Shown: piece after piece, positions 52,509 through 61,476 of the stretch | Layout: the number at the start of each line of letters is the position of its first letter | Numbering within the stretch: position 1 is the first letter of the stretch | Notes under the pieces: generated by a model | The model's input: only the letters and a program-made list of their open reading frames with translations | Told to the model about the DNA's origin: nothing | The model's database searches: none | Source of the DNA: Phenylobacterium sp. Root700 | Lineage (GTDB): Bacteria > Pseudomonadota > Alphaproteobacteria > Caulobacterales > Caulobacteraceae | Assembly (NCBI RefSeq): GCF_001429025.1 | Contig: NZ_LMHT01000035.1 | Span: 1 to 64,000 of the forward strand | Reading direction: 5' to 3' | Length of the DNA stretch: 64,000 nucleotides | Translations under genes and position numbers: made by a program

Positions 52509-52592
52509 CCGTTGCAAACATACAGGTTGAGACCTTCGCCTCGCCGGTTCGGGCGGCGACGTAGCATGTTCGCCACGGCCACGCCAGCGGGC

Positions 52593-53333
52593 TCAGATCA
52601 TCGCCATGCCGCCATTCACATGCAGGGTTTGGCCCGTCATGTAACCAGCTTCATGGCTTGCCAGGTAGACGCAGGCCGCCGCCACGTCCCCGCCGGAGCC
52701 GAGACGGCCAGCCGGGATCGTACCTAGGATCTGCGCCTTCTGAGCCTCGTTCAGAGCCTCGGTCATCGGGCTCTCGATAAAGCCGGGCGCCACGCAATTT
52801 ACGGTGATGCCACGGGTCGCGACCTCCTGGGCCAGGGCCTTGGAGAAGCCGATCATGCCCGCCTTGGACGCCGCATAATTGGCCTGACCCGGGTTCCCCA
52901 TCACGCCCACCACCGAAGTGATGCCGATGATTCGGCCCGAGCGACGCTTCATCATGCCGCGCATCGCCGCGCGGCTGAGTCGGAAATAGCTCTCCAGATT
53001 GACCTTCAGGACAGCGTCCCAGTCCTCATCCTTCATCCGCATCAGCAGGCCGTCGCGGGTGATTCCGGCGTTCGCCACCAGGATATCGAGGCCAGCGCCG
53101 GCCGCTTCCTCGGCGCGGGCGACCAAACCATCCACAGATTCGGCGTCCGACAGGTTGGCCGCCACCGCCGAAGTGCGCTCGCCCAGCACCTGGGCCAGGT
53201 CCTGCAGGGCCGCCTCGCGGGTGCCCGACAGCACCACATGGGCGCCGGCCGCGTGCAGGGCCTTGGCGATCTCGCCGCCAATGCCGCCGGTCGCGCCGGT
53301 GACCAGCGCCGTCTTTCCGGTCAGGTCGAACAT
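52593..53333 (-). CDS. fabG: 3-oxoacyl-[acyl-carrier-protein] reductase
   Basis: The 246-residue short-chain dehydrogenase reduces 3-oxoacyl-ACP with NADPH. The cofactor motif is TGATGGIG (residues 12-19), NAG is at 88-90, and the catalytic triad is S140, Y153, K157 (ITSVVGVMG, then YAASK). It is 2 nt downstream of fabD and upstream of acpP, the standard order. Confidence 0.97.
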   Translation of the reverse strand: MFDLTGKTALVTGATGGIGGEIAKALHAAGAHVVLSGTREAALQDLAQVLGERTSAVAANLSDAESVDGLVARAEEAAGAGLDILVANAGITRDGLLMRMKDEDWDAVLKVNLESYFRLSRAAMRGMMKRRSGRIIGITSVVGVMGNPGQANYAASKAGMIGFSKALAQEVATRGITVNCVAPGFIESPMTEALNEAQKAQILGTIPAGRLGSGGDVAAACVYLASHEAGYMTGQTLHVNGGMAMI

Positions 53334-53335
53334 GT

Positions 53336-54280
53336 TCAGAGTCCCTTCGCGAAGGCTTCGAGGTCGGCGGGGGTGTTCAGCGGGGTCGCCTCGGTGTCCG
53401 GAGCGATACGCTTGGCCATGCCCGACAGCACCTTGCCGGCGCCGGCTTCGGCGAAGCGGGTCACCCCGCCCTCGCCCGCCAGCCAGATCATGCTCTCACG
53501 CCAGCGGACGCGGCCCGTGACCTGCTCCACCAGCAGACGGCGGATCTCTTCCGGGTCCAGGGTCGGACGGGCGGTGACGTTGGCGACCAGCGGCGCGCGC
53601 GGCGCCAGGATGCTCGCGCTGGACAGAGCCTGCGCCATCTCGTCGGCCGCCGGCTGCATCAACGGGCAGTGGAAGGGCGCTGAGACGTTCAGGGGGATGG
53701 CGCGCGCGCCAAGCTCCTTGGCCTTCTCGATGGCGAGGTCGACCGCGGCCTTGTCGCCGGAGATCACCACGTTGCCGTTGTTGTTGTCGTTGGCGACGAC
53801 GCAGACGCCGACCGCCGAACCGGCTTCAGCCGCGGCCTCAGCCAGGGCGACGTCGGTCTTGGGGCCGATCAGCGAGGCCATGGCGCCGGCGCCCACCGGG
53901 ACGGCGCGCTGCATCGCCTGGCCGCGCAGCTTCAGCAGCCGGGCGGTGTCCGCCAGGCTGATGGCGCCGCAGGCCGCCAGGGCCGAATATTCGCCGAGCG
54001 AGTGACCAGCCACGAAGGCGGCCCGCTCGATCCCGACGCCGAACTCCTTCTCCAGGGTCCGGGTCACGGCCAGCGACACGGCCATCAAGGCCGGCTGGGC
54101 GTTTTCCGTCAGGGTCAGCTGGTCTTCCGGCCCTTCGCGCATCAGCGCGAACAGCTTCTGGCCCAAAGCGTCGTCGACTTCTTGGAACACTTCGCGCGCC
54201 GAGGCGAAGGCCTCCGCGAGATCAGCGCCCATGCCGACAGCTTGGCTGCCCTGACCGGGAAATAGAAAGGCGAGGCTCAT
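53336..54280 (-). CDS. fabD: Malonyl-CoA:acyl carrier protein transacylase
   Basis: The 314-residue enzyme loads malonyl groups on ACP. FLFPGQGSQAVGMG opens the protein; the nucleophile is S94 in AGHSLGEYSAL, and H204 in SAPFHCPLM completes the dyad. The ATG at 54280 (MSLAFLFPGQG) is the family start; a start 18 nt upstream is less likely. It is the first gene of the fab block and divergent from a zinc alcohol dehydrogenase. Confidence 0.97.
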   Translation of the reverse strand: MSLAFLFPGQGSQAVGMGADLAEAFASAREVFQEVDDALGQKLFALMREGPEDQLTLTENAQPALMAVSLAVTRTLEKEFGVGIERAAFVAGHSLGEYSALAACGAISLADTARLLKLRGQAMQRAVPVGAGAMASLIGPKTDVALAEAAAEAGSAVGVCVVANDNNNGNVVISGDKAAVDLAIEKAKELGARAIPLNVSAPFHCPLMQPAADEMAQALSSASILAPRAPLVANVTARPTLDPEEIRRLLVEQVTGRVRWRESMIWLAGEGGVTRFAEAGAGKVLSGMAKRIAPDTEATPLNTPADLEAFAKGL

Positions 54281-54374
54281 TGCGCGTCTCCCACGCACTT
54301 ACGATTCCGAGCCGGGAGGGTTAGGGGATATGCCAAGCCCCGGCAAGGCGGGCGATGAGGAACGGGAGCGAGCA

Positions 54375-55463
54375 ATGCGCGCGGTCATTCGGCGGAACAA
54401 GCAGTTGGTCTGCGACGAAGTCCAGGACCTGAAACCCGATCAGGGCCAGGTTCTGGTCCGGACGCTGGCCTGCGGTATCTGCGGCTCGGACCTCCACGCT
54501 CTCCACCACATGGAGCACATGATCGACCTGACCAGTCGCGCCAACGGCGGCATGACCAACGGCTTCGATCCCACCGCCGACACCGTGTTCGGCCACGAAT
54601 TCTGCGCCGAGATCCTCGACCACGGTCCAGGCGCGCTGAAGACCCTGAAGGCCGGGACCCGGGTCGTTTCGATCCCCGCCACCCTCACCCCGGTCGGCGG
54701 CGTCGAGATGCTCGGCTTTTCCAACAACCTGCCGGGCGGTTTCGCCGAGCAGATGATCCTGTCGGAAGCGCTGTTGCTCGAAGTGCCGAACGGCTTGCCG
54801 ACCGACAAGGCCGCGCTGACCGAACCCTTCGCTGTCGGCGCCCACGCGGTCGCCAAGGCGCGGCTCGATCCCAACAGCGTCGCCCTGGTGGTCGGCTGTG
54901 GCCCCGTGGGCCTGGCGGTGATCGCCGGCCTGAAGGCGCGCGGTCACGGCCCGGTCATCGCCGCCGACTTCTCCCCCCGCCGCCGCGCCGCCGCCGAGTT
55001 GATGGGCGCCGATGTGGTCATCGATCCGGCTGTGGAAAACCCACACGCCCGTTGGGAAGGCTTCGGCGTTCCAACCGCCCGCGCGGCCCAGAACATGGTC
55101 CGCATGATGGGTGGCTCCTTCGGCCGTCCCGTGGTCTTCGAATGCGTCGGCAGGCCCGGCGTGGTCCAGAGTCTGATCGAGGCCTCGCCGGCCGGTTCGC
55201 AGATCGTCGTGGCCGGGGTCTGCATGGAGACCGACCGCATCGAGCCCGCCATCGCGATCACCAAGGAAATCGAGCTCACCTTCGTGTTCGGCTACACGCC
55301 CGAGGAGTTCGCCCAGACCCTGCATGACATCGCCCAAGGCGTGATCGACGTCAGCGGCGTGGTCACCGGCACGGTGGGTCTCGACGGCGTCGCCCAGGCG
55401 TTCAAGGACTTGGGCGACCCCGAAGCCCACGTGAAGATCCTGGTCGAGCCCGGCCTGCGCTAA
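54375..55463 (+). CDS. Zinc-dependent alcohol dehydrogenase (MDR family)
   Basis: The 362-residue protein has the medium-chain dehydrogenase layout: catalytic zinc ligands in ACGICGSDLH and FGHEF, and the nucleotide motif VVGCGPVGLAVIAGL (about residues 173-187). The four-cysteine structural zinc loop is missing; the matching region reads SIPATLTPVGGVEMLGFSNN. The ATG at 54375 has GGGAG upstream. A phosphotransferase gene follows after 4 nt, so the two are an operon. The substrate is unknown. Confidence 0.9.
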   Translation: MRAVIRRNKQLVCDEVQDLKPDQGQVLVRTLACGICGSDLHALHHMEHMIDLTSRANGGMTNGFDPTADTVFGHEFCAEILDHGPGALKTLKAGTRVVSIPATLTPVGGVEMLGFSNNLPGGFAEQMILSEALLLEVPNGLPTDKAALTEPFAVGAHAVAKARLDPNSVALVVGCGPVGLAVIAGLKARGHGPVIAADFSPRRRAAAELMGADVVIDPAVENPHARWEGFGVPTARAAQNMVRMMGGSFGRPVVFECVGRPGVVQSLIEASPAGSQIVVAGVCMETDRIEPAIAITKEIELTFVFGYTPEEFAQTLHDIAQGVIDVSGVVTGTVGLDGVAQAFKDLGDPEAHVKILVEPGLR

Positions 55464-55467
55464 CGGC

Positions 55468-56391
55468 GTGACCCGGCTCCAGATCCCGGAGATCGTGCGG
55501 ACCCGGGCCATGCTGCGCGGCGACGAGGGCCTCGCCTGGCTCGACGGGCTTCCCGCCACGGCGGCCGGCCTGGCGCATGACTGGGATTTGGAGCTCGGGC
55601 CGGTCCTGGCCGGCGGCACCGACGCCCTGGTGGCGGCCTGCCGCACGCGGGGCGGCCAGGACGTGGTGCTGAAGATCGTCATGCCGGGCCTCGTTCCCGG
55701 CAATGACCAGCTCCGCGCCCTGCTGGCCTTCAAGGGCCGCGGCTATGTCGAGGTCCTGCGGCACGACGCGGCTCGCAACGCGATGTTGCTGGAACGGCTA
55801 GGCGCCCCGCTCAGCGAACTCGGCCTGCCGATCGCCGGCCAGATCGAGGTCATCTGCGCCACCTTGCGCCAGGCCTGGGCAAACCCTCCCGACGACCACG
55901 GCTTCACCACTGGGGCGGAGAAGGCCGAAAGCCTGGCGACCTTCATCACCGACCTCTGGCGAGACCTTGGAGGCTCCTGCTCGCAGCGGACCGTCGACCT
56001 CGCCCTCGACTTCGCCGATCGCCGCCGCCTCGCCTTCGACCCCGCCGCCTGCGTACTGGCGCACGGCGACGCCCACGCCGCCAACACCCTGGCCGTCCCT
56101 GGCCATGACGGGCGCTTCAAGTTCATCGATCCCGACGGCCTGTTCATCGAGCCAGCCTACGACCTCGCCATCCCCATGCGCGACTGGGGCGCCGAACTGC
56201 TGGCCGGTGATCCGGTTCTGCTGGGCCAGGGCCGATGCGATCAACTGGCGCGACTGACAGGCGTTGAGCCGGTGCCGATCTGGCAATGGGGCTTCATCGA
56301 GCGCGTCTCGACCGGGCTGCTGCTTCTGCAACTGGGCCAGACCAGCCTCGCGGAAGAATATCTCACCGTGGCCGAGGCCTGGGCGGCCTAG
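55468..56391 (+). CDS. Aminoglycoside/hydroxyurea kinase-like phosphotransferase (APH(6) family)
   Basis: The 307-residue protein resembles the APH(6)/hydroxyurea kinase family (streptomycin 6-kinase type): AGGTDALVAACRTRGGQDVVLKIVMPG (nucleotide-binding lysine), CVLAHGDAHAANTLAV with the catalytic HGD-x-x-x-x-N, and FKFIDPDGLF with the metal-binding aspartate. GTG start at 55468. It may phosphorylate an antibiotic or a cell metabolite; coupling to a dehydrogenase 4 nt upstream argues for a metabolic role. Its convergent neighbour is the attH-like gene, with a 4-bp overlap. Confidence 0.85.
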   Translation: MTRLQIPEIVRTRAMLRGDEGLAWLDGLPATAAGLAHDWDLELGPVLAGGTDALVAACRTRGGQDVVLKIVMPGLVPGNDQLRALLAFKGRGYVEVLRHDAARNAMLLERLGAPLSELGLPIAGQIEVICATLRQAWANPPDDHGFTTGAEKAESLATFITDLWRDLGGSCSQRTVDLALDFADRRRLAFDPAACVLAHGDAHAANTLAVPGHDGRFKFIDPDGLFIEPAYDLAIPMRDWGAELLAGDPVLLGQGRCDQLARLTGVEPVPIWQWGFIERVSTGLLLLQLGQTSLAEEYLTVAEAWAA

Positions 56392-57482
56392 AGCTTCATC
56401 GGGCTGACATAGCCGGTCAGTTCCAGATAGCCACGGCCGCCCTGGGTGGAGACCGCCCCTTCCCAATAGATCGGCCCGCCGGCCGCGCGGCTGTCGAGTT
56501 CCTGGTCATCGAACAGCGGCTTCAGGTCCCAACGACGCTCGCCCTGCGGCAGGCGGATGCTGAGTGAGCGCTCGACCGGATAGCGCCCGCCGGTCCGGGG
56601 CGAACGCCAGATCCGTTCGGCGCCGAAGCGCACCATGTCCGGCGTGAAGCGGGTCACGACGCCGTCAGGGCGGCGCAGCGATCCACCTGCCCACAACGCC
56701 TTGCCCGCCGCGTCGCGCACCTGGAAGGCCATCAGCGCCCCACCGTCGTCGAGGTTCAGGCCCACCCAGTCCCAGCCCACGGCCTTGGGGTCGAGCAGGG
56801 TCGAGGACCATTCGCGGTCCAGCCACGCCGTTCCCTTCACCGCCAACGCCTTGCCGCCGCGCGTCACCGTTCCGGAAACCTGGAGCTGGGGGATGCTGTA
56901 GTAGCGGCTGGCCTGATGAGCCTGCGGCCCCTTGCGGCTATATCCGCCCTCCCCCTGCGCCAGAATCGACTGGGTGGGTTGGAAGGTCAGATCCAGCAGG
57001 AAGGCCTTGCCCCCGACCTTGGCGACGAAGCGCCCGTCGTCCGCTCGCCGGAAGCGCCAGTCGTCGATGACGATGTCGGCGTCCTGCGTCGAAGCCTCGG
57101 CAAGCCCGAACCCGGCCCGCGCCGCGCGCTGGTCGTGCAACAGCTTCCCGACCTTGGGATCGGAGAGCGCGGCGTGGGCGAAGAGGATTTGCTTGGGCGC
57201 GAAGGCGCTGGGATTGGCCTGATCCACCGCCGGGCGCGAGCGGAAGAAGGTGACCTGGAAACCGATCTTCTGGCCATCGCCCGCATCGAGCCAGCCGGTG
57301 ACGTACCACCACTCGGTCCGAAACTCCGGATGGGCGCCATGATCGGCCGGGAACCGCAGGGCAACGCCCGGACGCACGGCCGGACGCACGGTCGGATAGG
57401 CCGGGAGCTGCGCTTTCGGCTGCGTCGCCGCCGGACTGGCCAGGACCAGCAGCGTCGCCAGGATCGCCAGGAACCGCGCCAT
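56388..57482 (-). CDS. AttH/CrtC-like lipocalin domain protein, exported
   Basis: The 364-residue protein has a signal peptide (about residues 1-20, ending ASPAATQ) and two lipocalin-like halves. The first begins HPEFRTEWWYVTGWLDAGDG and the second contains GTAWLDREWSSTLLDPKAVGWDWVGL. These match the AttH/carotenoid 1,2-hydratase (CrtC) family. The ATG at 57482 overlaps the permease stop by one base (TGATG). With the ABC permease and ATPase upstream it forms an AttEFGH-type system; lipid handling in the envelope is likely but unproven. Confidence 0.88.
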   Translation of the reverse strand: MARFLAILATLLVLASPAATQPKAQLPAYPTVRPAVRPGVALRFPADHGAHPEFRTEWWYVTGWLDAGDGQKIGFQVTFFRSRPAVDQANPSAFAPKQILFAHAALSDPKVGKLLHDQRAARAGFGLAEASTQDADIVIDDWRFRRADDGRFVAKVGGKAFLLDLTFQPTQSILAQGEGGYSRKGPQAHQASRYYSIPQLQVSGTVTRGGKALAVKGTAWLDREWSSTLLDPKAVGWDWVGLNLDDGGALMAFQVRDAAGKALWAGGSLRRPDGVVTRFTPDMVRFGAERIWRSPRTGGRYPVERSLSIRLPQGERRWDLKPLFDDQELDSRAAGGPIYWEGAVSTQGGRGYLELTGYVSPMKL

Positions 57483-60034
57483 CACCAATCCTCTCGCACG
57501 GCGCGCACAGCGTCCGCCGACAACGCCCGACGTCCGGCCAGCAGCGCCGTCCCCGCCGCCGCGACGACGAGGCCCCCCGCCACGCTGGACAGCAGGCCCC
57601 AGGGCAATTTCGTCTCCATGGTCCAGTGGAAGGACTGCGGATTGACCACGTGGATCAGCACCTGGCTCATGATCAGCCCCAGCCCGATCCCGGCGACAAC
57701 GCCGACCGCGCCCAACAAGGCGCCTTCCGTGACCAGCATGGCGATGATCTGCCCTCGCCGGACGCCCAGATGGCGCAACATGCCAAACTCCTTGGTCCGG
57801 GCGAGCGTCTGGGCCGAGACGGTCGCGGCGACACCGGCCAGGCCAACCAGGATCGAGATCGCCTCCAGGCCGTAGGTGACCGCGAAACTGCGGTCGAAGA
57901 TCCGCAGGGCGAAAGCCCGCAGGGTCCGAGGTTCGGCGAAGGTCACGCGCGAGGCGATGTCGGCCGGCAGCCGGGCGCGCAGCGCCTGGGTGACCTCGCT
58001 CGCCGAGCGGCCTTCCATCAGGTCGATGGAGCCCTCCGTGCGCCAACCATCGCCCGTCAGGCGCGTATAGTCGGCGTCGTCCAGCGCCACCGCGCCATGC
58101 TGGCGCGCATAGTCGCGCCAGACTCCGGCCACGAAAAACGACTTGGCCCCGTCGATGGGCAGGACAATCCGCTGGCCGGGACGCCAGCCATAGAGCCACG
58201 CGGCCGGCTCGGAGACCCAGACCGGGACCTCGCCGGGCGGTGGTGTGAGCGCCCCGCCGATCATCGGCTGGCCGCCGTCGGCGCGAGGTCCGACCATTGG
58301 GCGGACCAGCACCGCCAGCGGCGGCTGGTCCGCGGCCAGGGTCAGGTTGGTGGTCTTGAGGAAGACCAACCGCGCCACGCCCGGCGCCCCGGCGAGCGCC
58401 GCCTGCGTCGCCGGATCGAAACCGCCGCCCGATCCAGCGGCCTCGACGCGCATATAGAGATCGGCCGGCAGCAGCTGTTGCAGCCAGTCGTCGACCGACC
58501 CTCGGAAGCTGGAGACCATGACCGCCATGGCGACCATCAGGCTGGTGCTGGCTACGATGCCGCACAGCGCCACGGCGGCCTGGGACGGCGCGCCCCACAG
58601 CCGCTTGAAGGCCAGGTCGACGGCGACCCAACCCAGGCTCAACCGGTGGATCGGCGCGAGCAGCACCCGCGCCAGCCACGGCATGGCTGCGACGCCTCCA
58701 GCCAGCAGCAGCGCCATCGAGCCGTAGCCCAGCAGCGGGATGCCGCCGATGGCGGGCGCGAAGGCCGCCGCGCCGCCCACCGACAGCAGGACCAGGGCCG
58801 GCCAAATCCGTGGCGAGACCCTGGGGTCGACGGCGTCGCCGGTGTTCTTCAGCGCCACCGCCGGCTGGGCGCGCGAGGCCTCGCGCGCCGGCGCCAGGCT
58901 GCCGACGATGGCGGTCAGTAGGCCGAGGATCAGAAACACGGCGCCGGCGGCGGGCGAGAACACCAGTTCCGGCCGCGTGTCGCCGAAGTAGCCGCCGCCC
59001 AGATCGCCGCCGAGCAGGCGCAAGGCGCCGCTGGCCAGCCCAAAGCCAAGCGCCAGCCCGGCGATCCCGCCCACCAGGCCGACGCTGATCCCCTCGGCCA
59101 GCACCTGGCTCATCAAGGCCCGGCGTCGCACGCCCAGCACCCGCAGCAGCGCGAACTGCGGCCGCCGCCGGGCGACCGACAGCGACTGCGCCGAATAGAC
59201 CAGGAAACCGCCGGTCAGCAGCGCCATCAGCGCCAGCATGTCGAGGTTCACCCGGTAGGCCCGGCTGAGGCTGTCGCTGCGCCGCGCTTCGCTTTCACGG
59301 GTCACCAATTGAGCGTCGGCCGGCAGGACGGCGGCGATGGCCTCGCGCATCCGGCCCTCGTCCACCCCCTCGGTCAGCTTGAGGTCGATCCGTTGCAGCC
59401 GGCCGATCTCGCCCAGCCGCCATTGCGCGGCGGCGATGTCGAGCACCGCGATCTTCCGGCCCTCGCCGATGCCGGAGGCCACGCCCGCGATCCTGAACGA
59501 CGCCTTGCGCCCGCCCGAGGTCAGTTCGATGCGTTGGCCGAGCGCACGGCCTTCAAGGGCGGCCTCCGAGAGAAAGACCGCGTCCTCGCCAAAAGCGGCC
59601 TCGCTGGTCGGGCCGTGCGCGCCCTCCCCCTGCGCGACGACCGGCCGGCCGATCAGGCTGGGCGTCACCGCCGCCGCGCGCAGGACGTCCAATCCCAGCA
59701 CGGTGATCTGCTCGCCAGGCCGTTCGGTGACGGCCTTCAGTTCGATGACCGGGCTCGCCGCGCCGACGCCCGAAAGCTGCGCCAGCCTGGGATAGAGATT
59801 CTCGTCAAACCCCGTCGGGCTGGAGGCCCGGACCTGGAGTTCGGCGTCGCCGTTGACGGTGCTGACGGCGCGGGAGAATTCACTGAGCGCCGAGGCGTTG
59901 ACCAGGTGCACCGCCAGGCCCAGCGCTACGCCGATGGCGATGGCCACGCCCGCGGTCACCACGCGCATGGGATGGGCGCGCCATTCCCCCAGGATCATCC
60001 AGCGCGCGGCGAGGTTCGCCCCCTTAGCGGCCAT
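57482..60034 (-). CDS. FtsX-like ABC transporter permease (fused AttF-AttG type)
   Basis: The 850-residue membrane protein has an N-terminal helix (about residues 22-45), a large periplasmic domain, an FtsX domain of three to four helices near 260-440, a second periplasmic domain and a last FtsX-type helix block (about 720-840). This two-FtsX layout is that of MacB/LolCE-type exporters that pull lipids or lipoproteins outward. It overlaps the ATPase gene by 11 bp and an AttH-like gene by one base, so the three are one operon. Confidence 0.9.
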   Translation of the reverse strand: MAAKGANLAARWMILGEWRAHPMRVVTAGVAIAIGVALGLAVHLVNASALSEFSRAVSTVNGDAELQVRASSPTGFDENLYPRLAQLSGVGAASPVIELKAVTERPGEQITVLGLDVLRAAAVTPSLIGRPVVAQGEGAHGPTSEAAFGEDAVFLSEAALEGRALGQRIELTSGGRKASFRIAGVASGIGEGRKIAVLDIAAAQWRLGEIGRLQRIDLKLTEGVDEGRMREAIAAVLPADAQLVTRESEARRSDSLSRAYRVNLDMLALMALLTGGFLVYSAQSLSVARRRPQFALLRVLGVRRRALMSQVLAEGISVGLVGGIAGLALGFGLASGALRLLGGDLGGGYFGDTRPELVFSPAAGAVFLILGLLTAIVGSLAPAREASRAQPAVALKNTGDAVDPRVSPRIWPALVLLSVGGAAAFAPAIGGIPLLGYGSMALLLAGGVAAMPWLARVLLAPIHRLSLGWVAVDLAFKRLWGAPSQAAVALCGIVASTSLMVAMAVMVSSFRGSVDDWLQQLLPADLYMRVEAAGSGGGFDPATQAALAGAPGVARLVFLKTTNLTLAADQPPLAVLVRPMVGPRADGGQPMIGGALTPPPGEVPVWVSEPAAWLYGWRPGQRIVLPIDGAKSFFVAGVWRDYARQHGAVALDDADYTRLTGDGWRTEGSIDLMEGRSASEVTQALRARLPADIASRVTFAEPRTLRAFALRIFDRSFAVTYGLEAISILVGLAGVAATVSAQTLARTKEFGMLRHLGVRRGQIIAMLVTEGALLGAVGVVAGIGLGLIMSQVLIHVVNPQSFHWTMETKLPWGLLSSVAGGLVVAAAGTALLAGRRALSADAVRAVREDW

Positions 60035-60710
60035 GGCGTTCCACGAGACCGGAGCGAGACAAGGTCAGGGTCCGGTCGGCGACCGCGGCGGCGACCTGCG
60101 AATGCGTAACCAGCACCGCCGCCGCGCCCGAGCGCCTGACCTGATCGGCGAAGATCTCCAGGACCCGCGTCGCGGTCTCGGGATCGAGGTTGCCCGTGGG
60201 CTCGTCAGCCAGCAGCAACGCGGGCCGATGCACCAGAGCGCGCGCAATGGCCACCCGCTGCAGCTCCCCGCCCGAGAGCTGTCGCGGGTAGTCCTGCGCC
60301 CGGCCGCTCAGCCCCACCGCCTCCATCATCTCCCGCGCCCGCTCAAGCGCTTCGGCCCCAGGCGCCCGTTGCAGCACCAGCGGCAGCGCCACGTTCTGGC
60401 CAAGGGTCAGGTGCGGCAGGATGTGGAAGGCCTGGAACACGAACCCGATGCGGTCGCGGCGCAGGTCGGTCCGCGCGTCGTCGTCCAGCATCGCCAGATC
60501 GGCGCCGTCGATGGCGATGGTTCCGGCGTCCGCCTGATCCAGCCCCGCGATGAGGTTCAAGAACGTCGACTTCCCGACGCCCGATTCCCCCATGATCGCC
60601 ACGAACTCCCCGGCCTTCAGGTTGAGTTCGAGCCCCTCGAACAGCACCCGGCCGCCAGGAACCGATTTCGTCAGGGTCGTGATGTTCAAGACAGGAGGCG
60701 CTGGAGACAT
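60024..60710 (-). CDS. ABC transporter ATP-binding protein (LolD/MacB type)
   Basis: The 228-residue ATPase has Walker [10 protein letters not shown], the Q-loop segment [15 protein letters not shown], signature [15 protein letters not shown], Walker [14 protein letters not shown] and the H-loop VLVTHS. The sequence places it with LolD/MacB ATPases that drive FtsX-type permeases by mechanotransmission rather than classic import. It is the first gene of the three-gene AttEFGH-like operon, and its stop lies inside the permease start. Confidence 0.95.
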   Translation of the reverse strand: MSPAPPVLNITTLTKSVPGGRVLFEGLELNLKAGEFVAIMGESGVGKSTFLNLIAGLDQADAGTIAIDGADLAMLDDDARTDLRRDRIGFVFQAFHILPHLTLGQNVALPLVLQRAPGAEALERAREMMEAVGLSGRAQDYPRQLSGGELQRVAIARALVHRPALLLADEPTGNLDPETATRVLEIFADQVRRSGAAAVLVTHSQVAAAVADRTLTLSRSGLVERHGR

Positions 60711-60831
60711 GGCTCCATCCTAGCGGGGCGCCGGTCGCATAGTCACCGCTGTTGGTCGACGGGTGATTGAACCGGCACGGCCTGGCTGACTTCGCTGCCG
60801 CACGCCGTTCACAGCACCGAAATCCATCACC

Positions 60832-61428
60832 ATGATCCGCAAGCTCACCCTGGCTCTCGCCATCCTGCCGTTGCTGGCCAGCCCGGCCGGCGCTCAAGCC
60901 TGGCTTGAGGGCCTTGCACGTTCCGCCGTCGAAGGCGTGGCGCGCGAAGCTGTCGGCCGCGCGGTCTCGGGCGCCGCGCAGCCTGCGAGCACGCCTGGCG
61001 CCGCTCCGGCCCCATCAAAGGCGACAGCCAAGACCTCGGAGATCGTTAGACCCTCCGATCTCCCCAAACCGGCCGGCGCCGCGGAAAAGAAGCAGGCCTA
61101 TGAGGATTTCAGCCGCTACTCCTGTTCCGACTGCGAGGGCGGTCGCGGCTACGACGCCTGGGCGCGGCAGATCCTTGGCCAGACCGGCTGGAACAAATGG
61201 GAAAGCAAGGTCGGCGCGCTCGCGGTCGGCGAAACCCTGACCTGGCAGGGCGTGAAGGCCAACGGCGTGCTGAAGGTCGTCAGCGAAGATCCGGTCGGCG
61301 GCTTCCCCTGCAAGCAGATCCACTATCGGCTGATCAAGGGCGCCGCGAGCGCCGAGCGCGACGGCCTGTTCTGTTTCGGCCGATCGGGGCCCTATTCCGG
61401 TTCCGACACCTGGGTCGAAGTCTATTGA
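60832..61428 (+). CDS. Secreted hypothetical protein with cysteine pair motifs
   Basis: The 198-residue protein has a signal peptide (about residues 1-22, ending SPAGAQ), an Ala/Pro-rich region, and a C-terminal domain with YSCSDCEGG, TWQGVKANGVLKVV, GGFPCKQIHYRL and GLFCFGRSG: four cysteines that could form two disulfides. A domain of this type occurs in other Caulobacterales outer proteins, but I cannot name it. It stands alone, divergent from the ABC operon and convergent with a thioesterase gene. Confidence 0.72.
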   Translation: MIRKLTLALAILPLLASPAGAQAWLEGLARSAVEGVAREAVGRAVSGAAQPASTPGAAPAPSKATAKTSEIVRPSDLPKPAGAAEKKQAYEDFSRYSCSDCEGGRGYDAWARQILGQTGWNKWESKVGALAVGETLTWQGVKANGVLKVVSEDPVGGFPCKQIHYRLIKGAASAERDGLFCFGRSGPYSGSDTWVEVY

Positions 61429-61430
61429 GG

Positions 61431-61459
61431 CCCGGCCGCGAGAACCTCTCGCGGCCGGG
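61431..61459. terminator. Strong hairpin between convergent genes
   Basis: A perfect 12-bp stem (CCCGGCCGCGAG at 61431-61442, CTCGCGGCCGGG at 61448-61459) with a 5-nt loop lies 2 nt after the secreted-protein stop and 17 nt from the thioesterase stop. An A-run to its right is not adjacent. It probably terminates both. Confidence 0.7.
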
Positions 61460-61476
61460 ACCGAAAATGCGCCCGA

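Noticed and set aside
55468-56391. Calling the APH(6)-like gene an antibiotic resistance gene.
   Set aside because: Only family motifs are visible, it is chromosomal and coupled to a dehydrogenase, and no mobile element is near, so resistance cannot be claimed.
56388-58805. An 805-residue minus-strand frame joining the AttH-like protein with upstream sequence.
   Set aside because: The upstream 440 codons are the permease gene read in a wrong frame; AttH starts at 57482 with a signal peptide.
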